Made by a program: the position numbers and the translations under genes
Assembly (NCBI GenBank): GCA_001464505.1
Contig: LNEH01000209.1
Location: forward strand, 1 to 63,540
Reading direction: 5' to 3'
DNA from: Verrucomicrobia bacterium Ga0077533
Lineage (GTDB): Bacteria; Verrucomicrobiota; Verrucomicrobiia; Opitutales; Opitutaceae
DNA: 63,540 nt
Notes under the pieces: model-generated
Databases searched by the model: none
The model's input: only the letters and a program-made list of their open reading frames with translations
What the model was told of the DNA's origin: nothing
Shown here: positions 1-8,524 of the stretch, one piece after another
Layout: each line of letters begins with the position of its first letter
Numbering within the stretch: position 1 is the stretch's first letter

Positions 1-1
1 G

Positions 2-1096
2 GGCGCCCCGGCCGAGGGCGAGATTTTCCAGAACCCCGCGCTGGCCCGCACGCTGCGCCTCCTGGGCGAGAAAGGCCGCGACGCTTTCTACCGGGGTGAG
101 ATCGCGGACCAGATCGACACGTTCATGCGCGCCCACGGCGGTTTCCTCCGGAAAATTGATTTCGAAAACCACACCTCCACCTGGGTCGAGCCGGTATCGG
201 TGAACTACCGCGGCTACGATGTCTATGAGCTGCCGCCCAACAGCCAGGGCATCGCCGCGCTCCAGATGCTGAATATCCTTGAGGGCTACGACCTCAAGGC
301 GATGGGCTACAACTCACCCGAGGCCTTGCACCTGATGATCGAGGCCAAGAAACTCGCCTTCGAGGACCGCGCGAAATTCTACGCCGACCCCGAGTTCAGC
401 AAAATTCCGCTCGCCGGCCTGCTCGCGAAGGATTACGCCGCCGAGCGCCGCCGGCTCATCAATCCCGCGCGGGCCGGCCGCAGCTACGACGCCGGCAACC
501 CCGCCGTGCAGTCGGGCGACACCATCTACCTCACCACCGCCGATGCTGCGGGCAACATGGTCTCGCTCATCCAGTCGAACTATCGGGGCATGGGCTCCGG
601 CATCACCGTGCCCGGCCTCGGTTTCACGTTTCAGGATCGCGGCGAGATGTTCACGCTCCGGCCCGGCCACGCCAACGACTACGCGCCCGGCAAGCGCCCT
701 TTCCACACCATCATCCCCGCCTTCATTCTCAAGGACGGCGCACCGTGGCTCAGCTTCGGCCTGATGGGCGGCGCCATGCAGCCACAAGGCCACGTCCAGA
801 TCGTCTGCAACCTGATCGACTGGGGCATGAACCTCCAGGAAGCCGGCGACGCCGCGCGCTGGCAGCACGAAGGCTCCTCCGATTACGACAATCCCAAGAT
901 GACCGACGGCGGTTACGTCGAGGTCGAGTCCGGCGTGCCCTACGAGACCGTGCGCGCGCTCCAGCAACGCGGCCATGTCGTCCGCATCGGCCACGGCGGT
1001 TTCGGCGGCTATCAGGCCATCGCCCGCGACCAAAAGAACGGCACCTATCTCGGCGCGAGCGAATCCCGCAAGGACGGCCAGGCCGCGGGCTACTGA
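2..1096 (+). CDS. ggt: Gamma-glutamyltransferase, C-terminal part (5' end outside window)
   Basis: The reading frame is open from base 2, so the gene starts upstream. Gamma-glutamyltransferases are Ntn hydrolases that cleave gamma-glutamyl bonds of glutathione and related amides, usually outside the cytoplasm. The visible part holds the end of the large subunit (NPALARTLR and GRDAFYRGEIA type motifs) and the small subunit. The small subunit should begin at the Thr encoded at 521-523 in the GDTIYLTTADAAGN segment, which aligns with the TTHxxVxDxxGN autoprocessing site. The following SNYRGMGSG segment is the oxyanion/substrate region of the YwrD-like branch. The second and third residues after the nucleophile (Ile, Tyr) replace the common Thr-His. 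Family assignment is firm, the substrate is not known. Confidence 0.9.
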   Translation, partial: GAPAEGEIFQNPALARTLRLLGEKGRDAFYRGEIADQIDTFMRAHGGFLRKIDFENHTSTWVEPVSVNYRGYDVYELPPNSQGIAALQMLNILEGYDLKAMGYNSPEALHLMIEAKKLAFEDRAKFYADPEFSKIPLAGLLAKDYAAERRRLINPARAGRSYDAGNPAVQSGDTIYLTTADAAGNMVSLIQSNYRGMGSGITVPGLGFTFQDRGEMFTLRPGHANDYAPGKRPFHTIIPAFILKDGAPWLSFGLMGGAMQPQGHVQIVCNLIDWGMNLQEAGDAARWQHEGSSDYDNPKMTDGGYVEVESGVPYETVRALQQRGHVVRIGHGGFGGYQAIARDQKNGTYLGASESRKDGQAAGY

Positions 1097-1105
1097 TCTT
1101 AACCT

Positions 1106-1153
1106 GTAGGTGGCGCGCTGGCGCGCCACGTTGCGTGCAAGCACGCAACCTAC
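1106..1153. repeat. Cloverleaf-like palindromic repeat (GTAGGT...ACCTAC)
   Basis: Outer arms GTAGGT and ACCTAC enclose two perfect hairpins, GGCGCGC-TG-GCGCGCC at 1112-1127 and GTTGCGTGC-AA-GCACGCAAC at 1130-1149 (approximate edges). The layout is a three-way junction. The same plan recurs at 8912-8973, and the GCGTGC/GCACGC inner hairpin recurs at about 45606-45619 and 61787-61800. It lies in the gap between ggt and malQ. Confidence 0.8.
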
Positions 1154-1229
1154 CCCAACCTCCGGCAAGCGGGACGATCCCCCTCAAATCGTTCTCGTTC
1201 TCCTTCTCGTTCGCCGCTTTTATTCCGGC

Positions 1230-2828
1230 GTGAAACGTTCCCGTCCGAAATCAGCCACGAAGCCGAAATCACCTACGTCGCTCCTTGCCACGCCGAAGCC
1301 CGCGGGCGAAGGCGGGCCGCTCTTCAACTGGCTGCAGACCCGCGGCGCCGGCCTGTTGCTCCACCCGACCTGCCTGCCCGGCGATCAGGGCTGCGGCGTC
1401 TTCGACCGGCACGCGGTGCGCTTCCTCGATTTCCTGCAAGCCGCCGGCCTGAAATACTGGCAGGTCTGCCCGCTCGGGCCCACCGGCTACGGCGATTCGC
1501 CCTACCAGTGCTTTTCGGCCTTCGCCGGCAATGCCTACCTCATCGACCTCGCCGCGCTCGTTCCCTTCGGCCTGCTCGACGCCGCCGACCTGGCCCCGCT
1601 GGCCGCCCTGTCGGCCGACCGCACCGACTACGGCGCGATCTATCAGATCAAGCCGCGCCTGCTCGCGTCGGCTTACGCGCGGTTCAAACCGCAACGCCCC
1701 GCGCTGCCCTACGGCGACTTCGCGGCCTTCTGCCAAAAGCACGCGCACTGGCTCGACGCCTATGCTTTTTTCCGCGCCTTGAAGGACCACTTCAACGGCC
1801 TGGCCTGGTGGGAGTGGCCTCCCGAGGTCCGCGATTTCGCCCGGGCCGGGAAATCACCGCTCCGCCCCCGGCTCGCCGAAGCCATCGCCGCCTGCCAGTT
1901 CGGCCAGTATCTGTTTTTCGGCCAGTGGGCGCAGGTGCGGGCCGCGGCGCGCGAACGCGGCGTCGAGATCATCGGCGACCTGCCCATCTTCGTCGCCGCC
2001 GATTCCGCCGACGCCTGGGCCAACCCCGGTCTGTTCGAGCTCGACCCGGAGACCCTGCTCCCGCTCGCCGTGGCCGGCGTGCCGCCGGACTATTTTTCCG
2101 CCGACGGCCAGCTGTGGGGCAACCCGCTTTACCGTTGGGCCGCCCACCAGGCCGACGGCTACGCGTGGTGGCTGGCCCGGATGCGCGCCTCGTTTGAACT
2201 GTGCGACATCGTGCGCATCGACCACTTCCGCGGGTTCGACGCCTGCTGGCGCATCCCGTATCCCGCCAAAAACGCCCGCGTCGGCGAATGGGTGCCCGGC
2301 CCGGGCCTCGAGCTGTTCCGCGCTTTCCAGCGCTCCTTTCCCGCGGCCCGCATCATCGCCGAGGATCTGGGCGTGCTCACCGACTCCGTCACGCAGTTGC
2401 GCGCTGATTCCGGCCTGCCCGGCATGCTGGTGCTGCAATTCGCCTGGGGCGGCGACGCAAGGAACGCCTACCTGCCGCACAACGCGGGGCCCAACAGCGT
2501 CATCTACCCCGGCACGCACGACAACGATACGACCGCCGGTTGGTATCAGGCCGCGCCCGAGGCCGAGCGCGACCATGTGCGCCGCTACCTGCGCGTCGAC
2601 GGGGCCGACATCGCGTGGGACTTCATCCGCGCCAGCTACGCCTGTGCTTCGCGCCTCGCCATTCTCACCTTGCCGGATCTTTTCTCGCTCGGCACCGCCG
2701 CGCGTTTCAACACCCCCGCGAAGGCCGGGGGCAACTGGCAATGGCGCTACCGCGCCGCCACGCTGGAAAAATCTTCCGGCCCCACGGCGAAATACCTGCG
2801 GGAACTTTCCACGCTCTATGGCCGCTGA
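1230..2828 (+). CDS. malQ: 4-alpha-glucanotransferase (amylomaltase, GH77)
   Basis: GH77 enzymes transfer alpha-1,4-glucan segments between maltodextrins or glycogen in the cytoplasm. The GTG at 1230 is chosen as start because it gives 532 residues, close to the family size, and the frame further upstream only translates the palindromic repeat at 1106-1153. The N-terminal GAGLLLHPTCLPGDQGCG segment and YWQVCPLGPTGYGDSPYQ are typical. The catalytic set is visible: nucleophile Asp331 in VRIDHFRGF, acid/base Glu378 in IIAEDLGVL, and Asp431 in GTHDNDTTAGW. It probably works in glycogen or starch turnover. No pathway partner lies next to it. Start uncertain, function firm. Confidence 0.92.
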   Translation: MKRSRPKSATKPKSPTSLLATPKPAGEGGPLFNWLQTRGAGLLLHPTCLPGDQGCGVFDRHAVRFLDFLQAAGLKYWQVCPLGPTGYGDSPYQCFSAFAGNAYLIDLAALVPFGLLDAADLAPLAALSADRTDYGAIYQIKPRLLASAYARFKPQRPALPYGDFAAFCQKHAHWLDAYAFFRALKDHFNGLAWWEWPPEVRDFARAGKSPLRPRLAEAIAACQFGQYLFFGQWAQVRAAARERGVEIIGDLPIFVAADSADAWANPGLFELDPETLLPLAVAGVPPDYFSADGQLWGNPLYRWAAHQADGYAWWLARMRASFELCDIVRIDHFRGFDACWRIPYPAKNARVGEWVPGPGLELFRAFQRSFPAARIIAEDLGVLTDSVTQLRADSGLPGMLVLQFAWGGDARNAYLPHNAGPNSVIYPGTHDNDTTAGWYQAAPEAERDHVRRYLRVDGADIAWDFIRASYACASRLAILTLPDLFSLGTAARFNTPAKAGGNWQWRYRAATLEKSSGPTAKYLRELSTLYGR

Positions 2829-2953
2829 AGATTTTTTTGGCGGGCCAAAAATGTTTTTCGCGGACGGAATGCGAAATTTTTTGCGCCAAAATATATTTTC
2901 ACGATGCTGCATATTTTTAGTGCAACTGCGCGGAAAATATCCGACACTGCATC
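2829..2953. other. AT-rich leader upstream of a lysine micro-ORF
   Basis: This 125-base stretch has several T runs and A/T-rich blocks in an otherwise GC-rich region. It sits between malQ and the micro-ORF at 2954. It could hold a promoter, but I see no convincing -35/-10 pair and do not assign one. Confidence 0.4.
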
Positions 2954-2992
2954 ATGGCTAAAAAGAAAAAGGCTAAGAAAAAGAAAAAGTAA
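2954..2992 (+). CDS. 12-residue poly-lysine micropeptide (putative)
   Basis: ATG at 2954 opens a 12-codon frame reading MAKKKKAKKKKK followed by TAA. Ten of the twelve residues are lysine, encoded by mixed AAA and AAG codons. It follows an AT-rich leader and is followed by two strong hairpin-plus-T-run terminators, so it looks like the only coding part of a short transcript. I know no function. It could be a nucleic-acid-binding peptide, a leader peptide sensing lysine or lysyl-tRNA, or chance. There is no downstream biosynthetic gene on the same strand, which argues against classical attenuation of an operon. Confidence 0.45.
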   Translation: MAKKKKAKKKKK

Positions 2993-3024
2993 CGGCGCTT
3001 GCGCCGCTGCTTCTCTCTCCCCTC

Positions 3025-3056
3025 AACGCCGGCTCTTTTTTGAGCCGGCGTTTTTT
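3025..3056 (+). terminator. Strong intrinsic terminator
   Basis: An 11-bp perfect stem AACGCCGGCTC (3025-3035) with GAGCCGGCGTT (3042-3052), loop of six T, followed by more T to 3056. It ends the transcript containing the lysine micro-ORF. Confidence 0.9.
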
Positions 3057-3062
3057 CCCGAG

Positions 3063-3093
3063 ACCCTGCGAACTTTACCACGCAGGGTTTTTT
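3063..3093 (+). terminator. Second tandem intrinsic terminator
   Basis: Stem ACCCTGCG (3063-3070) with CGCAGGGT (3081-3088), ten-base loop, T run to 3093. It is only 6 bases after the first terminator and points the same way, toward the convergent yebC gene. Confidence 0.85.
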
Positions 3094-3117
3094 CTTGGCG
3101 CGATTTGGCCTGAACCT

Positions 3118-3140
3118 GCGGGAGCGGGCTTGCCCGCGAC
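3118..3140. repeat. REP-like hairpin GCGGGC-TT-GCCCGC
   Basis: GCGGGAGCGGGCTTGCCCGC pattern with a perfect 6-bp stem at 3124-3137. The sequence style is that of the classical REP elements described in Pseudomonas. It lies between the terminators and the 3' end of yebC. Confidence 0.6.
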
Positions 3141-3217
3141 ACGATTCCGCCTCGCGAATCTGCGGTGGGACGCCGCGGCGCACCGGGCCGGTGCGCCCTG
3201 CCTGCGCCGCCGAACCC

Positions 3218-3952
3218 TCACTTCACCGCGGCCCACACGCGCTGCACGTCGTCGTGATCCTCCAGCGCCTGCAAAAACTCGCCGACCTGGCCGCGCGCCG
3301 CATCGTCCAGCTCGGGAAACGTCTTCGCCACGTAGCCGATCTCGCTCGTGACCACGTGCCAGCCGTGCTGCTTCAGCCAGGCGGAGACGGCATGCACCGT
3401 CTTGAGCCCGGTGGTGAACCGCACCCCGGCGGCGCCCTCGGGTATGTCGTCGTTCTGCGCGTGGGTCAGCGCCTCGAAATCGTCGGCGCCCGCCTCGATC
3501 GCGGCCGCCTCGGCGTCGAGCCCGGCGTCCGCCGTGTGCCACGCCTCGACGAGGCCGACGTGGTCGAACAGGAATTTGTTGCTGCCCGCGGTGCCGAGGA
3601 TGCCGCCCTTGAAGAGAAACCGGATCTCCGGCGTGATGCGCTGGTGGTTGTCGGTCATGCACTCGACAATGACCGGCACCTTGTGCGGCGCATAGCCCTC
3701 GAAGACGACCTGGTCGAGATGCGTCTTGTCGCCCCCGTTGCCCGTGCCCTTGGCGATGGCGCGCTCGATGGCGTCGCGTGTCACGCTGGCCTTTTTCGCC
3801 TTCTCAATCGCGGCGTGGAGCCGGGCATTCCCCTCGGGATCGCCGCCGCCCAGTTTGGCGGCCACCGTGATCTCCTTCACCATCTTGCCGACCGTCTGGC
3901 CCTTCTTCAGGTTGACGATCGCGCGTTTCGCATGAAGCCATTGGCGTCCCAT
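3218..3952 (-). CDS. yebC: YebC/PmpR family regulatory protein
   Basis: YebC-family proteins are cytoplasmic DNA-binding regulators or, for some members, translation factors that help ribosomes through proline stretches. The start at 3952 gives 244 residues beginning MGRQWLHAKRAIVNLKKG, the usual N-terminus of this family. The frame upstream of it has no family similarity. The N-terminal three-helix part (KMVKEITVAAKLGGGDPEGNARL and the IEKAKKASVTRDAIERAIAKGTG helix) and the acidic central part with EIRFLFKGG are clear. It is a single gene between two plus-strand transcription units. Family assignment is firm. Whether it acts on DNA or ribosomes cannot be told here. Confidence 0.93.
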   Translation of the reverse strand: MGRQWLHAKRAIVNLKKGQTVGKMVKEITVAAKLGGGDPEGNARLHAAIEKAKKASVTRDAIERAIAKGTGNGGDKTHLDQVVFEGYAPHKVPVIVECMTDNHQRITPEIRFLFKGGILGTAGSNKFLFDHVGLVEAWHTADAGLDAEAAAIEAGADDFEALTHAQNDDIPEGAAGVRFTTGLKTVHAVSAWLKQHGWHVVTSEIGYVAKTFPELDDAARGQVGEFLQALEDHDDVQRVWAAVK

Positions 3953-4053
3953 AAGGCGCAAGGTATAGGCGGGGCACCCCGGCCCGGGCAAGGAGGAAGA
4001 AGCCGCATCACTCCCGACATGACGCTGTCAGGAGCTTGTGTTACGCTGCCGCA

Positions 4054-4623
4054 ATGAAAAACCGCTGTCCTTGGGCCGAGGCCGAGCTCCAACACCACTA
4101 CCACGACACCGAATGGGGCGTGCCCTCGCACGATGACCGCCACCTGTTCGAGCTGCTGATCCTCGAAGGCGCGCAGGCCGGGCTGAGCTGGTCCACCATT
4201 CTGAAAAAGCGCGACCACTACCGCGCGGCCTACCATGGCTTCGACGCCGCCCGCATCGCCCGCTACGACGCGAAGGACGAGGCGCGGTTGCTGGCCGACG
4301 CCGGCATCGTCCGCAACCGGTTGAAAGTCGCGGCCTCGGTGCTCAATGCCCGCGCCTTCCTCGCCATCCAGAAGGAATTCGGCTCTTTCGACCGCTACCT
4401 CTGGCGCTTTGTCGGCGGGCGGCCACTTCAGCACCACTTCGCCCGACCTGCGCAAATCCCCGTGCGCACCGCGGAATCCGACGCTCTGAGTCAGGATCTG
4501 AAACAGCGCGGCTGCAAGTTTGTCGGCACCACGATCTGCTACGCCTTCATGCAGGCGACCGGCCTGGTCAACGACCACCTCGTCACTTGCCCGCGCCACC
4601 GCGTCTGCGCCAGACTGTGCTGA
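4054..4623 (+). CDS. tag: DNA-3-methyladenine glycosylase I
   Basis: Tag removes 3-methyladenine from alkylated DNA and starts base excision repair. ATG at 4054 gives 189 residues starting MKNRCPWA, as in the family. Recognisable parts are the N-terminal Cys (residue 5) and YHDTEWGVP with its His, which belong to the structural zinc site, then FELLILEGAQAGLSW with the conserved Glu, and near the C-terminus NDHLVTC that supplies the other zinc His and Cys. The segment WRFVGGRP is also typical. A single-gene unit, divergent from yebC. Confidence 0.93.
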   Translation: MKNRCPWAEAELQHHYHDTEWGVPSHDDRHLFELLILEGAQAGLSWSTILKKRDHYRAAYHGFDAARIARYDAKDEARLLADAGIVRNRLKVAASVLNARAFLAIQKEFGSFDRYLWRFVGGRPLQHHFARPAQIPVRTAESDALSQDLKQRGCKFVGTTICYAFMQATGLVNDHLVTCPRHRVCARLC

Positions 4624-4678
4624 GGGCCAGAGGCGGCCCGGGCTTTGCTTTTCTCCGGCCGGGGCCTATCGTGCCCGG

Positions 4679-4951
4679 ATGTTCGCCGACCTTATCCGCT
4701 GGATCAACCGCCGCACGCCCGAGGCCTATGAGCAGGCCTTCGTCACGGAGGTGCATGCGAGCCGGCCGGTGCCGCGCAATCCGCGGTTGGAGAATATCAT
4801 CCTCGTCTGCTGGGGCCTGATCGCGGTGAAACACATCGCCGTCATCTGGGCCGTGCATCTCTACGCCGTGCCCTTCCACCAGTTGTGGATCAACGCCCCG
4901 ACTTTTCTCCTCGGGCTCCTCGCCACCCTCGCCTACTATTGGCGGGAGTGA
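4679..4951 (+). CDS. Small membrane protein of unknown function
   Basis: ATG at 4679 gives 90 residues. The first half is soluble and charged (FADLIRWINRRTPEAYEQAF), then two hydrophobic stretches follow (about residues 41-60 and 68-85), ending in YYWRE. Probably an inner-membrane protein with both ends in the cytoplasm. I do not recognise a family. It lies 55 bases after tag and 42 bases before the DUF5069 gene. Confidence 0.65.
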   Translation: MFADLIRWINRRTPEAYEQAFVTEVHASRPVPRNPRLENIILVCWGLIAVKHIAVIWAVHLYAVPFHQLWINAPTFLLGLLATLAYYWRE

Positions 4952-4993
4952 CTTCCTTCTGGATTCTGGCCGCGTAATCTTGAATTCTAAGTC

Positions 4994-5443
4994 ATGCCCC
5001 TTGTCCCCGGTCTCCGCAGTCCCTACCTCAAGGTCGGCCGCCTCGTCTTCTTCGGCCGCATGCTCGACAAGATCCGTCTCCATGCCGCCGGCCGGCTCCC
5101 GCCCGCCGACTACGCCGCCAATCTCGGCAAAGGTTTCGACGGGCGCACCTGCGGTTTTTTGCGCGTGAATTATGATGAACTGAAGACGCGCACGCTGGCG
5201 GGCGGCACGGACGAGGAGATTCTCGCCTGGTGTCACGCGAAAGGGGGGCCGCGTGCGGACGATGAATGCGAGGTCTGGAACCAATTCATGACGAAATGCG
5301 GTTGGCGTGACGGCGTGGCCGAGACTCTGGCCAGACGCATCAAGCAGAGCGCGCTGGAGGCCGCCCCCATCATGACCATGTTCGACTATCTCGATTTCGA
5401 CGAGGGCCGCGATCCGGTCAGCAGCCGGGCCTGGGAGCAATAG
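4994..5443 (+). CDS. DUF5069 domain protein
   Basis: 149 residues. The pattern GLRSPYLKVGRLVFFGRMLDKIRLHAAGRLP, NLGKGFDGRTCGFL, GGTDEEILAWC and VWNQFMTKCGWRD is characteristic of DUF5069, a small cytoplasmic family common in Verrucomicrobia and Planctomycetes. No biochemical role is known to me. Its stop (5441-5443) is one base before the ATG of the penicillin-acylase-like gene, so the two are probably co-transcribed and translationally coupled. Confidence 0.85.
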   Translation: MPLVPGLRSPYLKVGRLVFFGRMLDKIRLHAAGRLPPADYAANLGKGFDGRTCGFLRVNYDELKTRTLAGGTDEEILAWCHAKGGPRADDECEVWNQFMTKCGWRDGVAETLARRIKQSALEAAPIMTMFDYLDFDEGRDPVSSRAWEQ

Positions 5444-5444
5444 C

Positions 5445-7835
5445 ATGTCGGCCTGGCGCACCCGCTGGCGTTGGATTTTCGCCGTGCTCGGCGGACTCCT
5501 GCTGATCGTCGGCGCGGCGGTGGCGTGGGGCTGGTGGCAGATGCGCGGCAGCTTGCCGCAACTCGACGGCGAATTGGCCGTGGCCGGCCTGGCCGCCCCG
5601 GTGAAGATCGAGCGTGATGCCTTGGGTGTGCCCATCATCATCGGTTCGACCCGCGCCGATGTGGCCCGCGCCACGGGTTTCCTCCACGCGCAGGACCGTT
5701 TTTTCCAGATGGATCTGCTGCGACGCCGCGGCGCGGGCGAATTGTCGGAATTGTTCGGCGTGGCCGCGGTCGAACTGGACAAGAACGCGCGTTTGCACGG
5801 CTTCCGCCGGCTGGCGGCCCAGGTGCTCGCGCAGGCTGAGCCCGCCGAGCGGGCCGTCCTCACGGCCTACACCGCCGGCGTCAACACCGGCCTCGCCGCC
5901 CTGCCGAAAATCCCGTGGGAATACCTCGTGCTCCGCACGGCCCCGCAGCCGTGGCGCGAGGAGGACGCGCTGCTGTGCATCTACGCCATGTGGTTCGACC
6001 TGCAGGATTACAAGGGCGCCTTCGACCTGAACCGGGCCGCGCTGCGCTCGGCCCTGGGCCAGGCGGGCCTCGATTTTCTCGCGCCCCGCGGCAATTCCTG
6101 GGACGCCGCGCTCGATGGCAGCACCTTCGCGCCCGCGCCGCTGCCGCCGTTGCGATTCCGGAAAGCCGAAACGCCCGCCGCCGGCCTCGCCACCCTCGAG
6201 CCCGCGGGCAAACGCGTAGTCGGCTCCAACGCCTTCGCCCTCAGCGGGGCGCACACCGCCACGGGCGCCGCCATGCTGGCAAACGACATGCACCTCGACC
6301 TCAACGTGCCGCAGATCTGGTATCGCGCCGTGTTGCAATGGACGGACGGGGTCGGTCCGCACCGCGTGGTGGGCGTCACGCTGCCGGGCGTGCCCTTCAT
6401 GGTGGCCGGCAGCAATGGCCGCGTCGCCTGGGGGTTCACCGACGCCTATGTGGACACGACGGATGTCATCACCCTCGCGACGGAGATCACGGCCCACAGT
6501 TTTTATCAGACCCCCGATGGCTGGAAGGAAATCGAGGACCGCCCGGAGGAAATTCGCGTGAAGGGCGAAAAGCCCGTGCCCTTCACCGCCCGCTGGACGC
6601 AGTGGGGCCCGATCATCGACGGCCCCAAGGACGGCCGCGGTCTCGTCCTGCGCTGGACCGCGCACGACGCCGAAGCGACGAACCTGCATTTCATGGCCAT
6701 GGAAACCACGCGCACCGCGGCCGCCGCGGTGGACCTCGCCCACCGCGCCGGCATTCCCCACGAGAACCTGCTCATCGCCGACGCCGACGGCCATATCGCG
6801 TGGACCATCATCGGCCGGCTCCCGCGCCGGGTGGGTTACGACGGCCGCGTGCCGGTCTCGTGGACCTACGGCGACCGCCGCTGGGACGGCTGGCTCGCCC
6901 CCGACGAAATTCCCGTCGTGACCAATCCGGCGGAAGGGGCGCTTTGGTCCGGCAACAACCGCGCGCTCGGCGGCGCGGCTTACGCCCTGCTCGGCGACAG
7001 CGGCTACGACGACGGCGCCCGCGCCGGGCAGATCCGCGACGGCCTGCGCGCGCTGGTGGCTGCCGGCAAAAAAGCCGTCCCGTCCGATCTGCTCGCCATC
7101 CAGCTCGATGATCGCGCGTTGTTTCTCGATCGTTGGCAGAAACTCCTGCTTGAGGTTCTCACCGACGACGCGGTCACCGGAAACAAATCCCGCGCCGCGC
7201 TGCGCGACGCCGTGCGGGCCTGGAACGGCCGCGCCAGCACAGACTCCGTCGCCTACCGCACGGTGCGGGCCTTCCGGCTCCACACGACCGAGCGCGCGTT
7301 CGCACCGATCGTCGAGCTGGCGCAACAAGAATATGCCGCCTTCAACTGGCGCAACCTGATCTATGAGGACGCCCTTTGGCAACTGGTGCATGAAAAGCCG
7401 GAGAAACTGCTCAATCCCGCGCACGCCTCGTGGTCCGCGCTGCTGCTCGCCGCTGCGGACGATGTCACGGCGGATGCGGCGAGGGCCGGCGGCTCGCTGG
7501 CGCGCTTCACCTGGGGCGCACGCAACACCCTGGCCATGCAGCATCCCTTCGGGCGATTCCTGCCGCAACCGGTCGCCCGCCTGCTCGACATGCCGGCGGA
7601 TCAGTTGTCGGGCGACAGTGACATGCCGCGCGTGCAAGGCCCGCGCTTCGGCCAGTCCCAGCGGCTGGTCGTTTCGCCCGGTCATGAGGCCGAGGCGATC
7701 TTCCACATGCCTGGCGGTCAGAGCGGTCATCCGATGTCTCCTTATTACCGCGCCGGCCATGAGGCGTGGGTGAAGGGCGAACCAACCCCGCTGCTCCCCG
7801 GCCCCGTTCGGCACACGCTGACGCTCAAACCTTGA
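5445..7835 (+). CDS. Penicillin acylase family (Ntn) amidohydrolase
   Basis: 796 residues with one N-terminal membrane segment (about 9-30), so the enzyme is probably anchored and faces the periplasm. The family cleaves amide bonds in beta-lactams, acyl-homoserine lactones and similar compounds. The alpha-subunit part shows RDALGVPIIIGSTRADVARATGFLHAQDRFFQMDLLRR. Autoprocessing should occur before Ser261 in VVGSNAFALSG, which becomes the N-terminal nucleophile of the beta subunit. GAAMLANDMHLDLNVPQIWY and the later WSGNNRA fit the substrate and oxyanion regions. Substrate unknown. It directly follows the DUF5069 gene. Confidence 0.9.
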   Translation: MSAWRTRWRWIFAVLGGLLLIVGAAVAWGWWQMRGSLPQLDGELAVAGLAAPVKIERDALGVPIIIGSTRADVARATGFLHAQDRFFQMDLLRRRGAGELSELFGVAAVELDKNARLHGFRRLAAQVLAQAEPAERAVLTAYTAGVNTGLAALPKIPWEYLVLRTAPQPWREEDALLCIYAMWFDLQDYKGAFDLNRAALRSALGQAGLDFLAPRGNSWDAALDGSTFAPAPLPPLRFRKAETPAAGLATLEPAGKRVVGSNAFALSGAHTATGAAMLANDMHLDLNVPQIWYRAVLQWTDGVGPHRVVGVTLPGVPFMVAGSNGRVAWGFTDAYVDTTDVITLATEITAHSFYQTPDGWKEIEDRPEEIRVKGEKPVPFTARWTQWGPIIDGPKDGRGLVLRWTAHDAEATNLHFMAMETTRTAAAAVDLAHRAGIPHENLLIADADGHIAWTIIGRLPRRVGYDGRVPVSWTYGDRRWDGWLAPDEIPVVTNPAEGALWSGNNRALGGAAYALLGDSGYDDGARAGQIRDGLRALVAAGKKAVPSDLLAIQLDDRALFLDRWQKLLLEVLTDDAVTGNKSRAALRDAVRAWNGRASTDSVAYRTVRAFRLHTTERAFAPIVELAQQEYAAFNWRNLIYEDALWQLVHEKPEKLLNPAHASWSALLLAAADDVTADAARAGGSLARFTWGARNTLAMQHPFGRFLPQPVARLLDMPADQLSGDSDMPRVQGPRFGQSQRLVVSPGHEAEAIFHMPGGQSGHPMSPYYRAGHEAWVKGEPTPLLPGPVRHTLTLKP

Positions 7836-7889
7836 GGGTGGCGGTATTCATTCTGGATTCCGGCTCCTGAATTCTGGATTCTTCCGCCA

Positions 7890-8507
7890 ATGCCCCTCCA
7901 CACCCTCTCCCACCCGCTCGGCGCCCACGTGCTCACCCACCTGCGCGACAAGACCACCAAGCCCGCGCTGTTCCGCACGCTCAGCAACCAGATCGCGCTG
8001 CTGCTCGCCCTCGAGGCCACCCGTGACCTCGCCACCGAGGAAAAGAAAATCGAGACCCCCATGGAACCCATGCCCGGCCGCGTGCTGGCCAGGCCGCTCG
8101 TCATCGTGCCCATCCTCCGCGCCGGCCTCGGCATGCTGCAGCCCTTCCACGACCTCTTCCCCGATGTCTCCGTCGGCTACGTCGGTCTGGAGCGCGATCA
8201 CACGACCGCCGTCGCCCGCAGCTATTATTGCAAGCTCCCGCCGCTGGCCGGCACGCGCGTGATCGTGGTCGACCCGATGCTCGCCACCGGCGGCTCCGCC
8301 GTGCAGGCCGTCAACGTCGTGAAAGCCGCCGGGGGCACGGAGATTGTCTTCGTCTGCATCGTCGCCGCGCCCGAAGGCGTGGCCGCCATGCAATCGGCGC
8401 ACCCCGAGGTGCCGATCCACGCCGGGGCGCTCGATCGCGCGCTCAACAGCCGCAAATACATTCTCCCTGGCCTCGGCGACTTCGGCGACCGCCTCTACGG
8501 CACCTGA
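7890..8507 (+). CDS. upp: Uracil phosphoribosyltransferase
   Basis: UPRT makes UMP from uracil and PRPP in pyrimidine salvage. 205 residues, the usual size. The PRPP-binding loop VIVVDPMLATGGSA is intact, and RPLVIVPILRAGLGMLQPF and GLERDHTT are typical, as is the C-terminal LPGLGDFGDRLYGT uracil-binding end. The 54-base spacer before it repeats a TTCTGGATTC motif that is also seen before 4994. Confidence 0.95.
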   Translation: MPLHTLSHPLGAHVLTHLRDKTTKPALFRTLSNQIALLLALEATRDLATEEKKIETPMEPMPGRVLARPLVIVPILRAGLGMLQPFHDLFPDVSVGYVGLERDHTTAVARSYYCKLPPLAGTRVIVVDPMLATGGSAVQAVNVVKAAGGTEIVFVCIVAAPEGVAAMQSAHPEVPIHAGALDRALNSRKYILPGLGDFGDRLYGT

Positions 8508-8524
8508 GCAACCTAAACAAGCCT

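Noticed and set aside
1110-1229. Upstream start for malQ at 1110
   Set aside because: The added 40 residues are the translation of the palindromic repeat and low-complexity spacer. GTG at 1230 gives the normal length.
2860-2950. Lysine riboswitch upstream of the lysine micro-ORF
   Set aside because: The region is too short and AT-rich and lacks the five-helix core, and no lysine gene follows.
5418-7814. A 798-codon open frame on the minus strand opposite the penicillin-acylase gene
   Set aside because: It mirrors the codon structure of the plus-strand gene, whose catalytic motifs are clear. The translation is His/Arg/Gly-rich with no domain, as expected for a GC-rich antisense frame.
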